DNA of 59,454 bases from Anaerohalosphaeraceae bacterium (GTDB lineage: Bacteria; Planctomycetota; Phycisphaerae; Sedimentisphaerales; Anaerohalosphaeraceae). Position numbers and translations under genes: made by a program. The stretch's first letter is position 1. Each line of letters begins with the position of its first letter. The notes beneath the pieces were generated by a model. That model saw only the letters and a program-made list of their open reading frames with translations, did no database searches and was not told where the DNA came from. Where the stretch lies: positions 1-59,454 of the forward strand of contig JBBFLK010000020.1 in the NCBI GenBank assembly GCA_037479115.1. The letters run 5' to 3'. Of this stretch, positions 43,399-51,063 are shown one piece after another.

Positions 43399-43557
43399 AC
43401 CTCATCCCTTTTCTGAAGTCCTTTCCGCCTATCTATAGCCGTTTTAAACCATTCTGTAAAGGAAAAACAGCACAATTCTGTCCGGTTATTCGAAAACCTT
43501 CCCATTTTTCATCAATTCGAGTAAATACAACTTACAGGGGAATCTTTGTCTTCTGGG

Positions 43558-43587
43558 TTGACAGAGATTGAAAAAGACGGTTATAAT
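43558..43587 (+). promoter_or_regulatory. Near-consensus promoter of the pilT operon
   Basis: TTGACA at 43558-43563 and TATAAT at 43582-43587 with an 18-bp spacer. Right after it, TTTTCGGG (43592-43599) pairs with CCCGAAAA (43607-43614), which would cap the 5' end of the transcript and may stabilise it. Confidence 0.75.
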
Positions 43588-43682
43588 CCGTTTTTCGGGA
43601 CTTACCCCCGAAAAGAGGGGAAAACAACTCCAGTTTAACCGCTGGAAATGAGAAACCTTTGGTATCTGTCAGGAGCAGCCGA

Positions 43683-44819
43683 ATGCCGGAAGGTCAGCCG
43701 TTAGATACTCATATTGTAAAACTGAAAAATCCGCCCCAGATTGAAAAACTCTTCAAGGCCGCCATCAAGGCCGATGCAAGCGACCTCCATCTGAAGGTCG
43801 GAATGCCTCCCAAGATGCGGATTCACAGCAAACTGAAGAATACCACCGGCCAGCCCCTCACCGAAGAAGAAATCGAAGAGCTGATTTTTGAAATCATGAG
43901 CGAGGAGCAGAAAAAGTACTTCCTCGAACACGGCTCTCTCGACTTCGCTTATCAGGTCGGCGAACTGGACCGCTTCCGCATTAACACCTTCCGCCAGCGC
44001 GGCTACATCAGCGTCGTCGCCCGCCGAATCAGCGGCAGAATTCCGCCTTTCGAGACCCTTCACCTGCCGCCTATTGTCGAAAAAATCGCCGACAACCACG
44101 ACGGCCTTATCCTCGTAACCGGACCGACCGGATGCGGAAAAACTTCCACCATCGCCTCCATGATTGATCATATTAACCGCACCCGTTCTGAACACATTAT
44201 CACCATCGAGGACCCGATTGAATTTCTGCATGTCGACAAAAAATCCATTGTTTCTCAGCGGGAAATTGGTATCGACGTCCTCAACTGGAACGATGCTCTG
44301 CGCACCCTGATGCGGCAGGACCCGGACGTCGTCGTCATCGGCGAAATGCGAGACCAGCAGACCGTCACCGCCGCGATGCGGGCCGCCGAAACCGGCCATC
44401 TGGTCTTCGGAACCCTTCACGCCAACAATGCCCCTCAGACCATCCAGCGGCTGCTCGATATGTTTCCGCAGGAAGAACGGGATTTGATTCGCCAGACCTT
44501 CGCCCTGACAATGCGGGCGATTATCAGCCAGCAGCTGCTGCCCGGCATCCGGCCCGATGTGCCGCGGATTCCCGCCGTTGAAATCCTGATTAATACTCCG
44601 GTCGTGCGGAAACTCATCAGCGAATCCCGGGAGGGAGATTTGTCCAGCGTCATTCGCTCCTCCTACGGCGAGGGCATGGTGGACTTTACGGAAAGTCTGC
44701 GGAAATTAGTCGAGGAAGAATATATTGACCTGAGGGTCGCAGAACAGTACGCTCCCAATGTCGAGGAACTCAAGATGGCCCTAAAAGGAATCCGTTCCAC
44801 GGCGGGCGGCATTCTTTAA
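43683..44819 (+). CDS. pilT: Type IV pilus twitching ATPase PilT
   Basis: 378 residues. Walker A GPTGCGKTSTIASMID, Asp box ITIEDPIEFLH, Walker B DPDVVVIGEMRD, and His box GHLVFGTLHANNAPQT are all intact. The N-terminal PilT domain (SDLHLKVGMPPKMRIHSKL) is present. It powers pilus retraction on the cytoplasmic side. ATG 43683 has AGGAG 8 nt upstream; the in-frame start at 43659 lies before that site. It leads an operon with a PilB-like protein and a CvpA-like protein. Confidence 0.95.
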   Translation: MPEGQPLDTHIVKLKNPPQIEKLFKAAIKADASDLHLKVGMPPKMRIHSKLKNTTGQPLTEEEIEELIFEIMSEEQKKYFLEHGSLDFAYQVGELDRFRINTFRQRGYISVVARRISGRIPPFETLHLPPIVEKIADNHDGLILVTGPTGCGKTSTIASMIDHINRTRSEHIITIEDPIEFLHVDKKSIVSQREIGIDVLNWNDALRTLMRQDPDVVVIGEMRDQQTVTAAMRAAETGHLVFGTLHANNAPQTIQRLLDMFPQEERDLIRQTFALTMRAIISQQLLPGIRPDVPRIPAVEILINTPVVRKLISESREGDLSSVIRSSYGEGMVDFTESLRKLVEEEYIDLRVAEQYAPNVEELKMALKGIRSTAGGIL

Positions 44820-44843
44820 ACTCGGAAACAGTGAGGAACCTTC

Positions 44844-46490
44844 ATGGCGGATATGCTTGCAGCGGCAGTCACATACGGCGGATACATCAACCTGTTCAAG
44901 TTTCTGCTTGTGCTGGCGGCGTTTTTCGGCTGGCTCCCCCTGGCCAACTGGATTTACGAGGATTCACAGGCCGTCGGCACGAACAAAAAACCGTGGACCC
45001 TGGCCATTACCCTCGTAGGGGCTCTCGGGCTGCTGCTTTGGCTGCTGATTCCCATCTACATCATCGGACTGCTGATTTTTCTCATCGCCGTCGGCGGCGT
45101 ATCCATGGCCTATGTGATTCACCGGAATGCCCTGGTGGCCGACTTCGAGAAAGTTCTCACAGCCGACCATTTCCGCAACTTGTTCGTCAACGCCGAAAAG
45201 AAACTCCAAAAGGCCTCCCGCGGGCTGTCTTTCATTACGGCCAACGGCAATGAGGTTCCCCTTCCCCAGCCCAAAACGACGGAGGCCTACGGTTTTGTGA
45301 CCACCTGTGAAATTCTCGACGACGCCATCTGGCGCCGGGCCAGTCAGGTCCTCTTCCAGCCTCAAAAAGAAAACTACGAGGTCACCTACATCATCGACGG
45401 CGTCCCCGGCAAACAGACCCCCCGAACACGGGAAGAGATGGATTCCTTCATTTATTACATCAAGCACCTGGCGGCCCTCGAAGTTGAGGAAAAACGAAAA
45501 CCCCAGCAGGGCCGATTCAAAGTCATTGTTAAGGGCGACCAGCTTCATCCGATTAAATGGGAGGTCAGCACCGCCGGTTCAACCGCCGGTGAACAGATTA
45601 AGCTGACCCGGCTGGATGAAAACACCGTCAAAAAAGTTACGGAACTGGGATTAAACGACAACCAAATCGCCTCCATCGAATCCCTCAAAAATGAAACCAA
45701 AGGACTGGTTTTGATTTCGGGACCGGCCGGCAGCGGACGCACAACGACTCTCTATGCCCTGCTGCGCAGCCACGACCCGTTTCTGTACAACATCAATACG
45801 CTCGAAAAAACGCCGTTGACGGAGCTGCCCAACATTACTCAGAACATCTTCACCCTCAGCGACACCGGCACCACCAGCTACTCGCGCAGGCTTCAAAGTA
45901 TTTTGCGAAAAGGTCCCGACATCATCGGGGTCGAAGACTGCGAAGATGCCCAGTGTGCCCAGCTGCTGTGCGCGGCTGTGAAAGATTCTCGAATGGTCTA
46001 TGCCGTCATGGAAGCCGCCAGTGTCAGCCAGACCCTCGAAAAATGGATTAAATTAGTCGGCGATAAAGAAGCGGCGATTGACTGCCTGACGGCCGTCATC
46101 AATCAGCGCCTCGTGCGAATGCTCTGTGACCAGTGCCGCGTGGCTTACAAACCGAATCCGGCCCTGTTCAAAAAATTCAATATTCCGGCCAACGATGTAG
46201 ATATGTTCTATCGACCCGGAGAAATCGAGTACGACAAACGGGGCCGACCGATTATCTGCGAAAAATGCCAGGGCACCGGCTACTACGGACGCACCGGTCT
46301 TTTTGAAACCATTCGGTTCACCCCCGATTTGGCCCGGGCCCTCAAGCAGGCCAACAGCCAGCAGGAAATGATTGCCGCACTGCGCAAGGCCGGAATGCTC
46401 TATATGCAGGAGCAGTCCATCAAGAAGGTGTCGATGGGGATTACCTCCATCAATGAGGTTATCCGGAATTTCAGCACAAAAAACCCATAA
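44844..46490 (+). CDS. Membrane-anchored PilB/GspE-like protein with degenerate ATPase site
   Basis: 548 residues. Two or three membrane helices at the N-terminus (about 12-35 and 52-90) precede a GspE-type ATPase region. Key residues are altered: Walker A is GPAGSGRTTTLYALL with Arg299 instead of Lys; the Asp box reads LEKTPLTELPN; Walker B is DIIGVEDCED rather than VGEIRD; and the His box is missing (RMVYAVMEAASV). The zinc motif is kept: CDQC at 428-431 and CEKCQGTGYYGRTGLFE. It is therefore probably not a normal motor and may be a structural or regulatory partner of PilT. GAGG lies 8 nt before the ATG. Confidence 0.85.
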   Translation: MADMLAAAVTYGGYINLFKFLLVLAAFFGWLPLANWIYEDSQAVGTNKKPWTLAITLVGALGLLLWLLIPIYIIGLLIFLIAVGGVSMAYVIHRNALVADFEKVLTADHFRNLFVNAEKKLQKASRGLSFITANGNEVPLPQPKTTEAYGFVTTCEILDDAIWRRASQVLFQPQKENYEVTYIIDGVPGKQTPRTREEMDSFIYYIKHLAALEVEEKRKPQQGRFKVIVKGDQLHPIKWEVSTAGSTAGEQIKLTRLDENTVKKVTELGLNDNQIASIESLKNETKGLVLISGPAGSGRTTTLYALLRSHDPFLYNINTLEKTPLTELPNITQNIFTLSDTGTTSYSRRLQSILRKGPDIIGVEDCEDAQCAQLLCAAVKDSRMVYAVMEAASVSQTLEKWIKLVGDKEAAIDCLTAVINQRLVRMLCDQCRVAYKPNPALFKKFNIPANDVDMFYRPGEIEYDKRGRPIICEKCQGTGYYGRTGLFETIRFTPDLARALKQANSQQEMIAALRKAGMLYMQEQSIKKVSMGITSINEVIRNFSTKNP

Positions 46491-46514
46491 CTGTTCGAAA
46501 AACGGAATCTGTCT

Positions 46515-47573
46515 ATGCCGACAATTTTGGTTGTAATCATCCTCATCGCCGGAGCGCTTTACTTCTACTTAAAATGCAACATCATCACGGCCATGACCAA
46601 CATGCTGGCCGCTGTCATGGGCTGCATCCTGGCCTTTTCCTACTATGAACAGCTGGCCGGGCTTCTGGTATCGGAAAAATGGGCGGTCTCTTGGATACAG
46701 AGTGCCGCCTTTCTGCTGATTTTCTTTTTCGGCTTCCTGTTTATCCGCGTCCTGTCCGGATTCCTGGCCAAAGGGGATTTTGACCTCGGACGTCCTGTCA
46801 AACTGATGATTACAATCCCGTCCGGCATCTTCACCGGCCTGCTGGTCTCGGGGGTAATCCTGATTGCCGCCGCCCTTTCCCCCCTGCCCCCCAAAACATT
46901 CTACTGCCGCTATCCCGTCTCGCAGCCCCTCCATCTGGGAATCAACTATCCTCCGATTATCAACGCCGACGGCTTCACCACGGCCTTTTATTCCTGGGTC
47001 AGCCGGGGGGCATTAAGCTCCAGCAAGAGTTTTGCCGTCCTGCACAGCCATTACCTGACCCGCCTGCATTTGAATCGATACGCCCTCGGACAGGGCATCC
47101 CCGCCGTCTGCTCCCCCAAAGCCGTCAAACTGCCCCTGGGCAGCGTCCAGCCTGTTCGGCTCCGGGATTTTCCCGATCAGCCCCGGATGGCCGTTATTCG
47201 CCTGGGCATTTCCGGCAACCCCATCCCCAAAGGCGGCGCGGAACAGGATGACAAAATCTCCTTTATCCCCGCCCAGGTGGTCCTGCTCGTAAAGGAAAAT
47301 GAACAGGCCGGGCATCTCCTCGGTTCAGCCGGTGTCGTTTACCCCAGCGGCATCCTCCAAAACAACCAGCTTGTTTCACTCAATCTTCATGAGCCGATTG
47401 TTGCCGAAATCAAAAATCTCGGAACCGACCGGACCCTCTGGCTGGATATTGTCTTCCAGCTGCCCCCCGAAAGACGTCCGGTGCTCCTGGCCTTTAAACA
47501 AAACGCAATCATTGACCTGCCCAAACCGGTCCCGAGCACCGAGGAAGTGGAAAAAGCACTGGGGGCAATCTAA
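46515..47573 (+). CDS. CvpA-like membrane protein
   Basis: 352 residues. Four N-terminal hydrophobic helices within the first about 125 residues (ILVVIILIAGALYFYL, then AAVMGCILAFSYYEQLAGLL, FLLIFFFGFLFIRVLSGFL, and GIFTGLLVSGVILIAAAL) match the CvpA family, which in E. coli supports colicin V production and envelope stability. The remaining about 220 residues are extracytoplasmic and beta-rich, unlike the short tail of E. coli CvpA. It starts 24 bp after the PilB-like gene. The function here is unknown; the operon context suggests a pilus or envelope role. Confidence 0.75.
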   Translation: MPTILVVIILIAGALYFYLKCNIITAMTNMLAAVMGCILAFSYYEQLAGLLVSEKWAVSWIQSAAFLLIFFFGFLFIRVLSGFLAKGDFDLGRPVKLMITIPSGIFTGLLVSGVILIAAALSPLPPKTFYCRYPVSQPLHLGINYPPIINADGFTTAFYSWVSRGALSSSKSFAVLHSHYLTRLHLNRYALGQGIPAVCSPKAVKLPLGSVQPVRLRDFPDQPRMAVIRLGISGNPIPKGGAEQDDKISFIPAQVVLLVKENEQAGHLLGSAGVVYPSGILQNNQLVSLNLHEPIVAEIKNLGTDRTLWLDIVFQLPPERRPVLLAFKQNAIIDLPKPVPSTEEVEKALGAI

Positions 47574-47624
47574 ACAAAACAGGACTTTATCTATCCGGTA
47601 ACAGGGTCCGTCCGGCCTTCTTCG

Positions 47625-47670
47625 AAAACAAAAAAACAGGAGGACAAGTACCCGGATGCTTGTCCTCCTG
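47625..47670 (-). terminator. Rho-independent terminator of the 49-residue gene
   Basis: A perfect 12-bp stem, CAGGAGGACAAG (47637-47648) with CTTGTCCTCCTG (47659-47670), is followed on the minus strand by seven T residues, a G and four more T. It ends the minus-strand transcript and faces away from the CvpA-like gene. Confidence 0.88.
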
Positions 47671-47700
47671 ATAGAGACAAATTCTGAAATCCTGCCCGGC

Positions 47701-47850
47701 TCAGGCGCAGAGCGCGGTTTCCTCCAGGTCAATTTCCATCAGGTGTTCCAGATAAAGGTCCAGGTCCTCTTTGGAAAACTGGGCCAAAAATTCCGGTTTG
47801 GCAGACTTGTTGATTTCAAGGATGCAATCAATAATTTCTCGTTTACTCAT
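47701..47850 (-). CDS. 49-residue acidic protein of unknown function
   Basis: The product starts MSKREIIDCILEINKSAKPE and is predicted all-helical and acidic, ending in LMEIDLEETALCA. GGGAG lies 9 nt before the ATG, and a strong terminator follows 30 bp after the stop, both consistent with a real gene. It has no membrane segment or signal peptide. No family known to me; a small protein-protein adaptor or a regulatory subunit is a guess only. Confidence 0.7.
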   Translation of the reverse strand: MSKREIIDCILEINKSAKPEFLAQFSKEDLDLYLEHLMEIDLEETALCA

Positions 47851-48133
47851 ACCGCACATCTCCCTATCTTCAGGCCATTCTTACGTCCATGTACAATTTC
47901 GTTTATCGGAAGAAGGCCCCTTTTTTCTTGAATTGTCTGCGAAACTGCCGGATTGCGGCCTGCTCTGAAACCAGATACAATATTTATACAAAATGGAAAC
48001 GGAACTACAGGATATAGAATTCCGTCGACGGTGTGCAAGCGAAGCCGTGCAGAACGTCCAATAAAATCTGATTTCCGTCTTTACGAAAGACGGACAAAAA
48101 AAGAAAAAATTTTTGATTTTTTGCTGAATTGAT
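47851..48133. other. Gap with hairpin upstream of the radical SAM gene
   Basis: About 280 bp. A perfect 9-bp hairpin TCCGTCTTT-acg-AAAGACGGA at 48074-48094 lies 40 bp before the radical SAM start; neither strand shows a T-tract after it, so it is more likely a leader element than a terminator. No strong promoter was found. Confidence 0.35.
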
Positions 48134-49162
48134 TTGAACGAACTGAACCGAAACCTCTACAACCGGCGTCAAAACCGTTCCGGTCCGAAACTGAAACACT
48201 GGCGGTATGCCGGCCTTCTGCTCACTTACCGGTGTTCTGCGGCCTGCCGCTTCTGTTCCTATTATTGCAGCCCCCAGGCCGGCGGACTGATGCCGCATGA
48301 AATCGCCCTCCAGGCGTGGGATTCGCTGGTCCAGCTGGCCGGACCTGAGGCACACATCCATATTACGGGCGGTGAACCTTTCCTTTACTTTGACCATCTG
48401 GCCGCTCTGCTCGAAAAGGCCGCAGCACAGAAACTGCCCCCCCTGAATTCCCTCGAAACCAACGGCTTCTGGGTGCACAATCTGTCCGAGACCCGAAAAA
48501 AACTTCATTTTCTCCGTAAAATCGGGCTTCAGGAGCTCGCTGTCAGTTTTGACCCCTTCCATGCCGAATTCGTTCCTCTCGAAGCCGTTCGCACCCTTCG
48601 CTCGCTGGCTCAGGAGATATTGGGCCCCGAAAAAGTCAAAATCCGCTGGGAAAAATACCTCGAAAACTGTCCGCACATTGAGGTCTTTTTAGACCCCCAA
48701 AATCGGGCGGAGCTTCGAAAAATGCTCGAAGAGGACCGCTGCCGGTTTACAGGCAGGGCCGCCGAGTCCATTGGGCCTCTGGCAGCCGACTTGGCGATTG
48801 AGCAAATCCAACAGCAGTCTTGTCAAAATGCCTTCCTGAATGCCCGCGGGGTCCATATCGACCCCTTCGGAAATGTCTTTTGCGGACAATGCAGCGGCAT
48901 CATCCTCGGAAACCTTTCCCGGCAGCCGCTCCATGTACTCTGGGAAACATTTGACCCCCCGAATTTGCCTTTCTGGACCCATTTGTTTCATTCGGGTCCG
49001 GCAGGACTGCTCCCGCAGGCCGTTTCGAACGGGTATCAGCCGAGCCCTTTGTATGCCTCCAAATGCCATTTGTGTACGGACATCCGAAGGTTTTTTTTTG
49101 ACAAAGGAAGGTTTTTGTCGATAATTGGACCGGAAGAGTGCTATGGGATAAAGAGATGCTGA
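48134..49162 (+). CDS. Radical SAM protein with C-terminal cysteine cluster
   Basis: 342 residues. The [4Fe-4S]-SAM triad C34-C38-C41 (CSAACRFC) is followed by the SAM-binding ITGGEPFLY near 75-83. The second half has further Cys in FGNVFCGQCSG (about 256-265), CHLC (about 314-317) and the last CYGIKRC, a SPASM-like pattern that could carry a second cluster. Such enzymes often modify peptides or act in cofactor synthesis. The start is TTG 48134 with no clear ribosome site; no in-frame ATG would keep the triad. It is followed after 36 bp by the kinase gene, so the two may be co-expressed. Confidence 0.85.
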   Translation: MNELNRNLYNRRQNRSGPKLKHWRYAGLLLTYRCSAACRFCSYYCSPQAGGLMPHEIALQAWDSLVQLAGPEAHIHITGGEPFLYFDHLAALLEKAAAQKLPPLNSLETNGFWVHNLSETRKKLHFLRKIGLQELAVSFDPFHAEFVPLEAVRTLRSLAQEILGPEKVKIRWEKYLENCPHIEVFLDPQNRAELRKMLEEDRCRFTGRAAESIGPLAADLAIEQIQQQSCQNAFLNARGVHIDPFGNVFCGQCSGIILGNLSRQPLHVLWETFDPPNLPFWTHLFHSGPAGLLPQAVSNGYQPSPLYASKCHLCTDIRRFFFDKGRFLSIIGPEECYGIKRC

Positions 49163-49198
49163 AGGAAGGATGCGTGATTTTATCCAGCGAGGTCCGGC

Positions 49199-50524
49199 TT
49201 GGCTGACAACGAAGCAACCAGTTTTGATACACTTTTCGGACGCATGGCGGTCGAGCAGAAGCTCTGCACGGAAGAAGAGCTGAAAGAGTGCAAAAAAGAG
49301 CTGCAGGCTCGAGCCGCCGGAAGCAATCCGGTTACCCTGGAGCGGCTTATGGTCGAAAAACAGGTCTTAACCCCCTCCCAGGCCGCTCGCCTAAAGGGGT
49401 CCATCCGGGAAAGCCGGGATGTATCGACTCAAATTCCCGGCTATCGCGTCCTGGGCAAACTCGGCTCCGGTGCAATGGCAGTGGTTTATAAGGCCAAGCA
49501 GCTGTCCTTAGACCGCATCGTAGCCATCAAGGTATTGCCGAAAAAATTTGTCCAGAAAAGCGACTATGTCGAGCGATTCTATAAAGAAGGCCGGATAGCC
49601 GCCAAACTGAACCACAACAATATCGTACAGGCCATCGACGTAGGCGAAGTCGGCGGCCTGTACTATTTTGTGATGGAATATGTCGAGGGGAAGACCCTCT
49701 ACGACGACCTGTCCAAAGGCAAGATTTTCAGTGAAAAAGAGGCCCTCGATATTATCATCCAGCTGGCCAACGCGTTAGCCCACGCCCACGCCCAGGGCCT
49801 TATCCATCGCGATGTCAAGCCCAAAAACATCATGATTAACAAAGAGGGCATCGTGAAGCTGGCGGATATGGGTCTGGCCCGCGAGGCCTCCGACATCAAG
49901 GCCGCCAAACACGAACAGGGCAAGGCCTTCGGAACCCCCTACTACATCGCTCCCGAACAGATTCGCGGCGAGCTGGACATCGACGGACGGGCGGACATCT
50001 ATGCGCTGGGGGCTACCCTGTATCATATGGTCACCGGCCGGGTGCCGTTTGATGCCTCCAGCCCCTCCGAAGTGATGCGAAAACACCTCAAAGAGCCCCT
50101 GGTCCCGCCGGACCATATTAATACGTCGCTGTCCGCCGGCATTTCGGAAGTGATCGAAGTCATGATGGCCAAAAACAAAGAGGACCGCTACAAAAATATG
50201 GAGGAGCTGCTCATTGACCTCCAGGCCGTACGGGACGGCAATCCGCCCGTCATCGCTCGCCAGCGGTTCAATATGGAGGCCCTCGAAAAACTGGAGGACG
50301 GCATCGAAGTCAATCGTCAGGAAGATTCCAAAAAAATCTACACAGATGAAATCATCGCCAAATACAAAGTAGCCGTAGTGGCTTTGATTGCGCTCAGCGC
50401 TGTTTTGTTTCTGATTGTGCTTTTCCTGGCTTTTCAGTTGAAAAATAAAAGTGAGTCTTACGATTTAACATACGGACAGGCTCCTTTTTCAACATGCCCA
50501 GAAATCCCCTCCAAACCCGCTTAA
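49199..50524 (+). CDS. Membrane-anchored Ser/Thr protein kinase with N-terminal helical repeat
   Basis: 441 residues. Residues 10-70 hold two similar helical units (FGRMAVEQKLCTEEELKE and LERLMVEKQVLTPSQAARL) like the N-terminal domains of GspE-type proteins. The kinase domain spans about 82-350: glycine loop LGSGAMAVVY, Lys111, Glu130, HRDVKPKN at 203-210, DMG at 223-225 instead of DFG, and APEQ at 251-254. A membrane helix at about 392-413 is followed by about 27 residues outside. No PASTA repeats. The start is TTG 49199 with GAGG about 8 nt upstream. Its 3' end overlaps the TetR gene by 31 bp. Confidence 0.9.
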   Translation: MADNEATSFDTLFGRMAVEQKLCTEEELKECKKELQARAAGSNPVTLERLMVEKQVLTPSQAARLKGSIRESRDVSTQIPGYRVLGKLGSGAMAVVYKAKQLSLDRIVAIKVLPKKFVQKSDYVERFYKEGRIAAKLNHNNIVQAIDVGEVGGLYYFVMEYVEGKTLYDDLSKGKIFSEKEALDIIIQLANALAHAHAQGLIHRDVKPKNIMINKEGIVKLADMGLAREASDIKAAKHEQGKAFGTPYYIAPEQIRGELDIDGRADIYALGATLYHMVTGRVPFDASSPSEVMRKHLKEPLVPPDHINTSLSAGISEVIEVMMAKNKEDRYKNMEELLIDLQAVRDGNPPVIARQRFNMEALEKLEDGIEVNRQEDSKKIYTDEIIAKYKVAVVALIALSAVLFLIVLFLAFQLKNKSESYDLTYGQAPFSTCPEIPSKPA

Positions 50525-51063
50525 GGATCCTAACAGCTGCGGGCAATCTTTTCAGCAGACACGGCTTCTGCGCCACAACCCTGGAGGACATTCTCACCGC
50601 TGCCGGAATCACCAAAGGGGCCTTTTACCATTATTTCAAAAGCAAAGAGGATGTCTGCACCGCTCTCCTTGAAGAAGCCCTCGAATCAACTCGCCGACTG
50701 TTTTTGTCTCTGGCAGAGTCGAATCCGTACGAGGCCTTTGAACAATGGATAAGCCGAATTATGGACGGCAGCAGTCAGGAAGGCCTCGCTTTTCGGCTTG
50801 TTCTGCGCCTTTCCGACGAAGCGGCGGTCTTCCACGGTCCTGTCCCGGATCGGTTCAGTCTCTTCTGGGCCGAACAGGCCGGCGGCCTGGAAAAAATTCT
50901 TGCCTCCTTTCAGTCGGAGCAGGGGCTTCGGCTCGACCTGCGCTCCTCCGCCCTGCTGCTGCTCAGCACAGCCGTGGGCCTTATCCGGCTGCAGAACACT
51001 GTCCCGGCAGGCCTTCCGACCGAATCCCTGCTGAAAACAGCTCTTCGGCTGATTCTCTCATAA
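50494..51063 (+). CDS. TetR family transcriptional regulator
   Basis: 189 residues. The N-terminal helix-turn-helix is clear: TRLRILTAAGNLFSRHGFCA, TTLEDILTAAGITKGAFYHYF (positions about 8-50). The C-terminal ligand domain is not assignable. TetR proteins usually repress a neighbouring or own gene; the large exported protein on the opposite strand is the nearest candidate. The gene starts within the end of the kinase gene and ends by overlapping the convergent DUF3352-like gene by 6 bp. Confidence 0.9.
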   Translation: MPRNPLQTRLRILTAAGNLFSRHGFCATTLEDILTAAGITKGAFYHYFKSKEDVCTALLEEALESTRRLFLSLAESNPYEAFEQWISRIMDGSSQEGLAFRLVLRLSDEAAVFHGPVPDRFSLFWAEQAGGLEKILASFQSEQGLRLDLRSSALLLLSTAVGLIRLQNTVPAGLPTESLLKTALRLILS

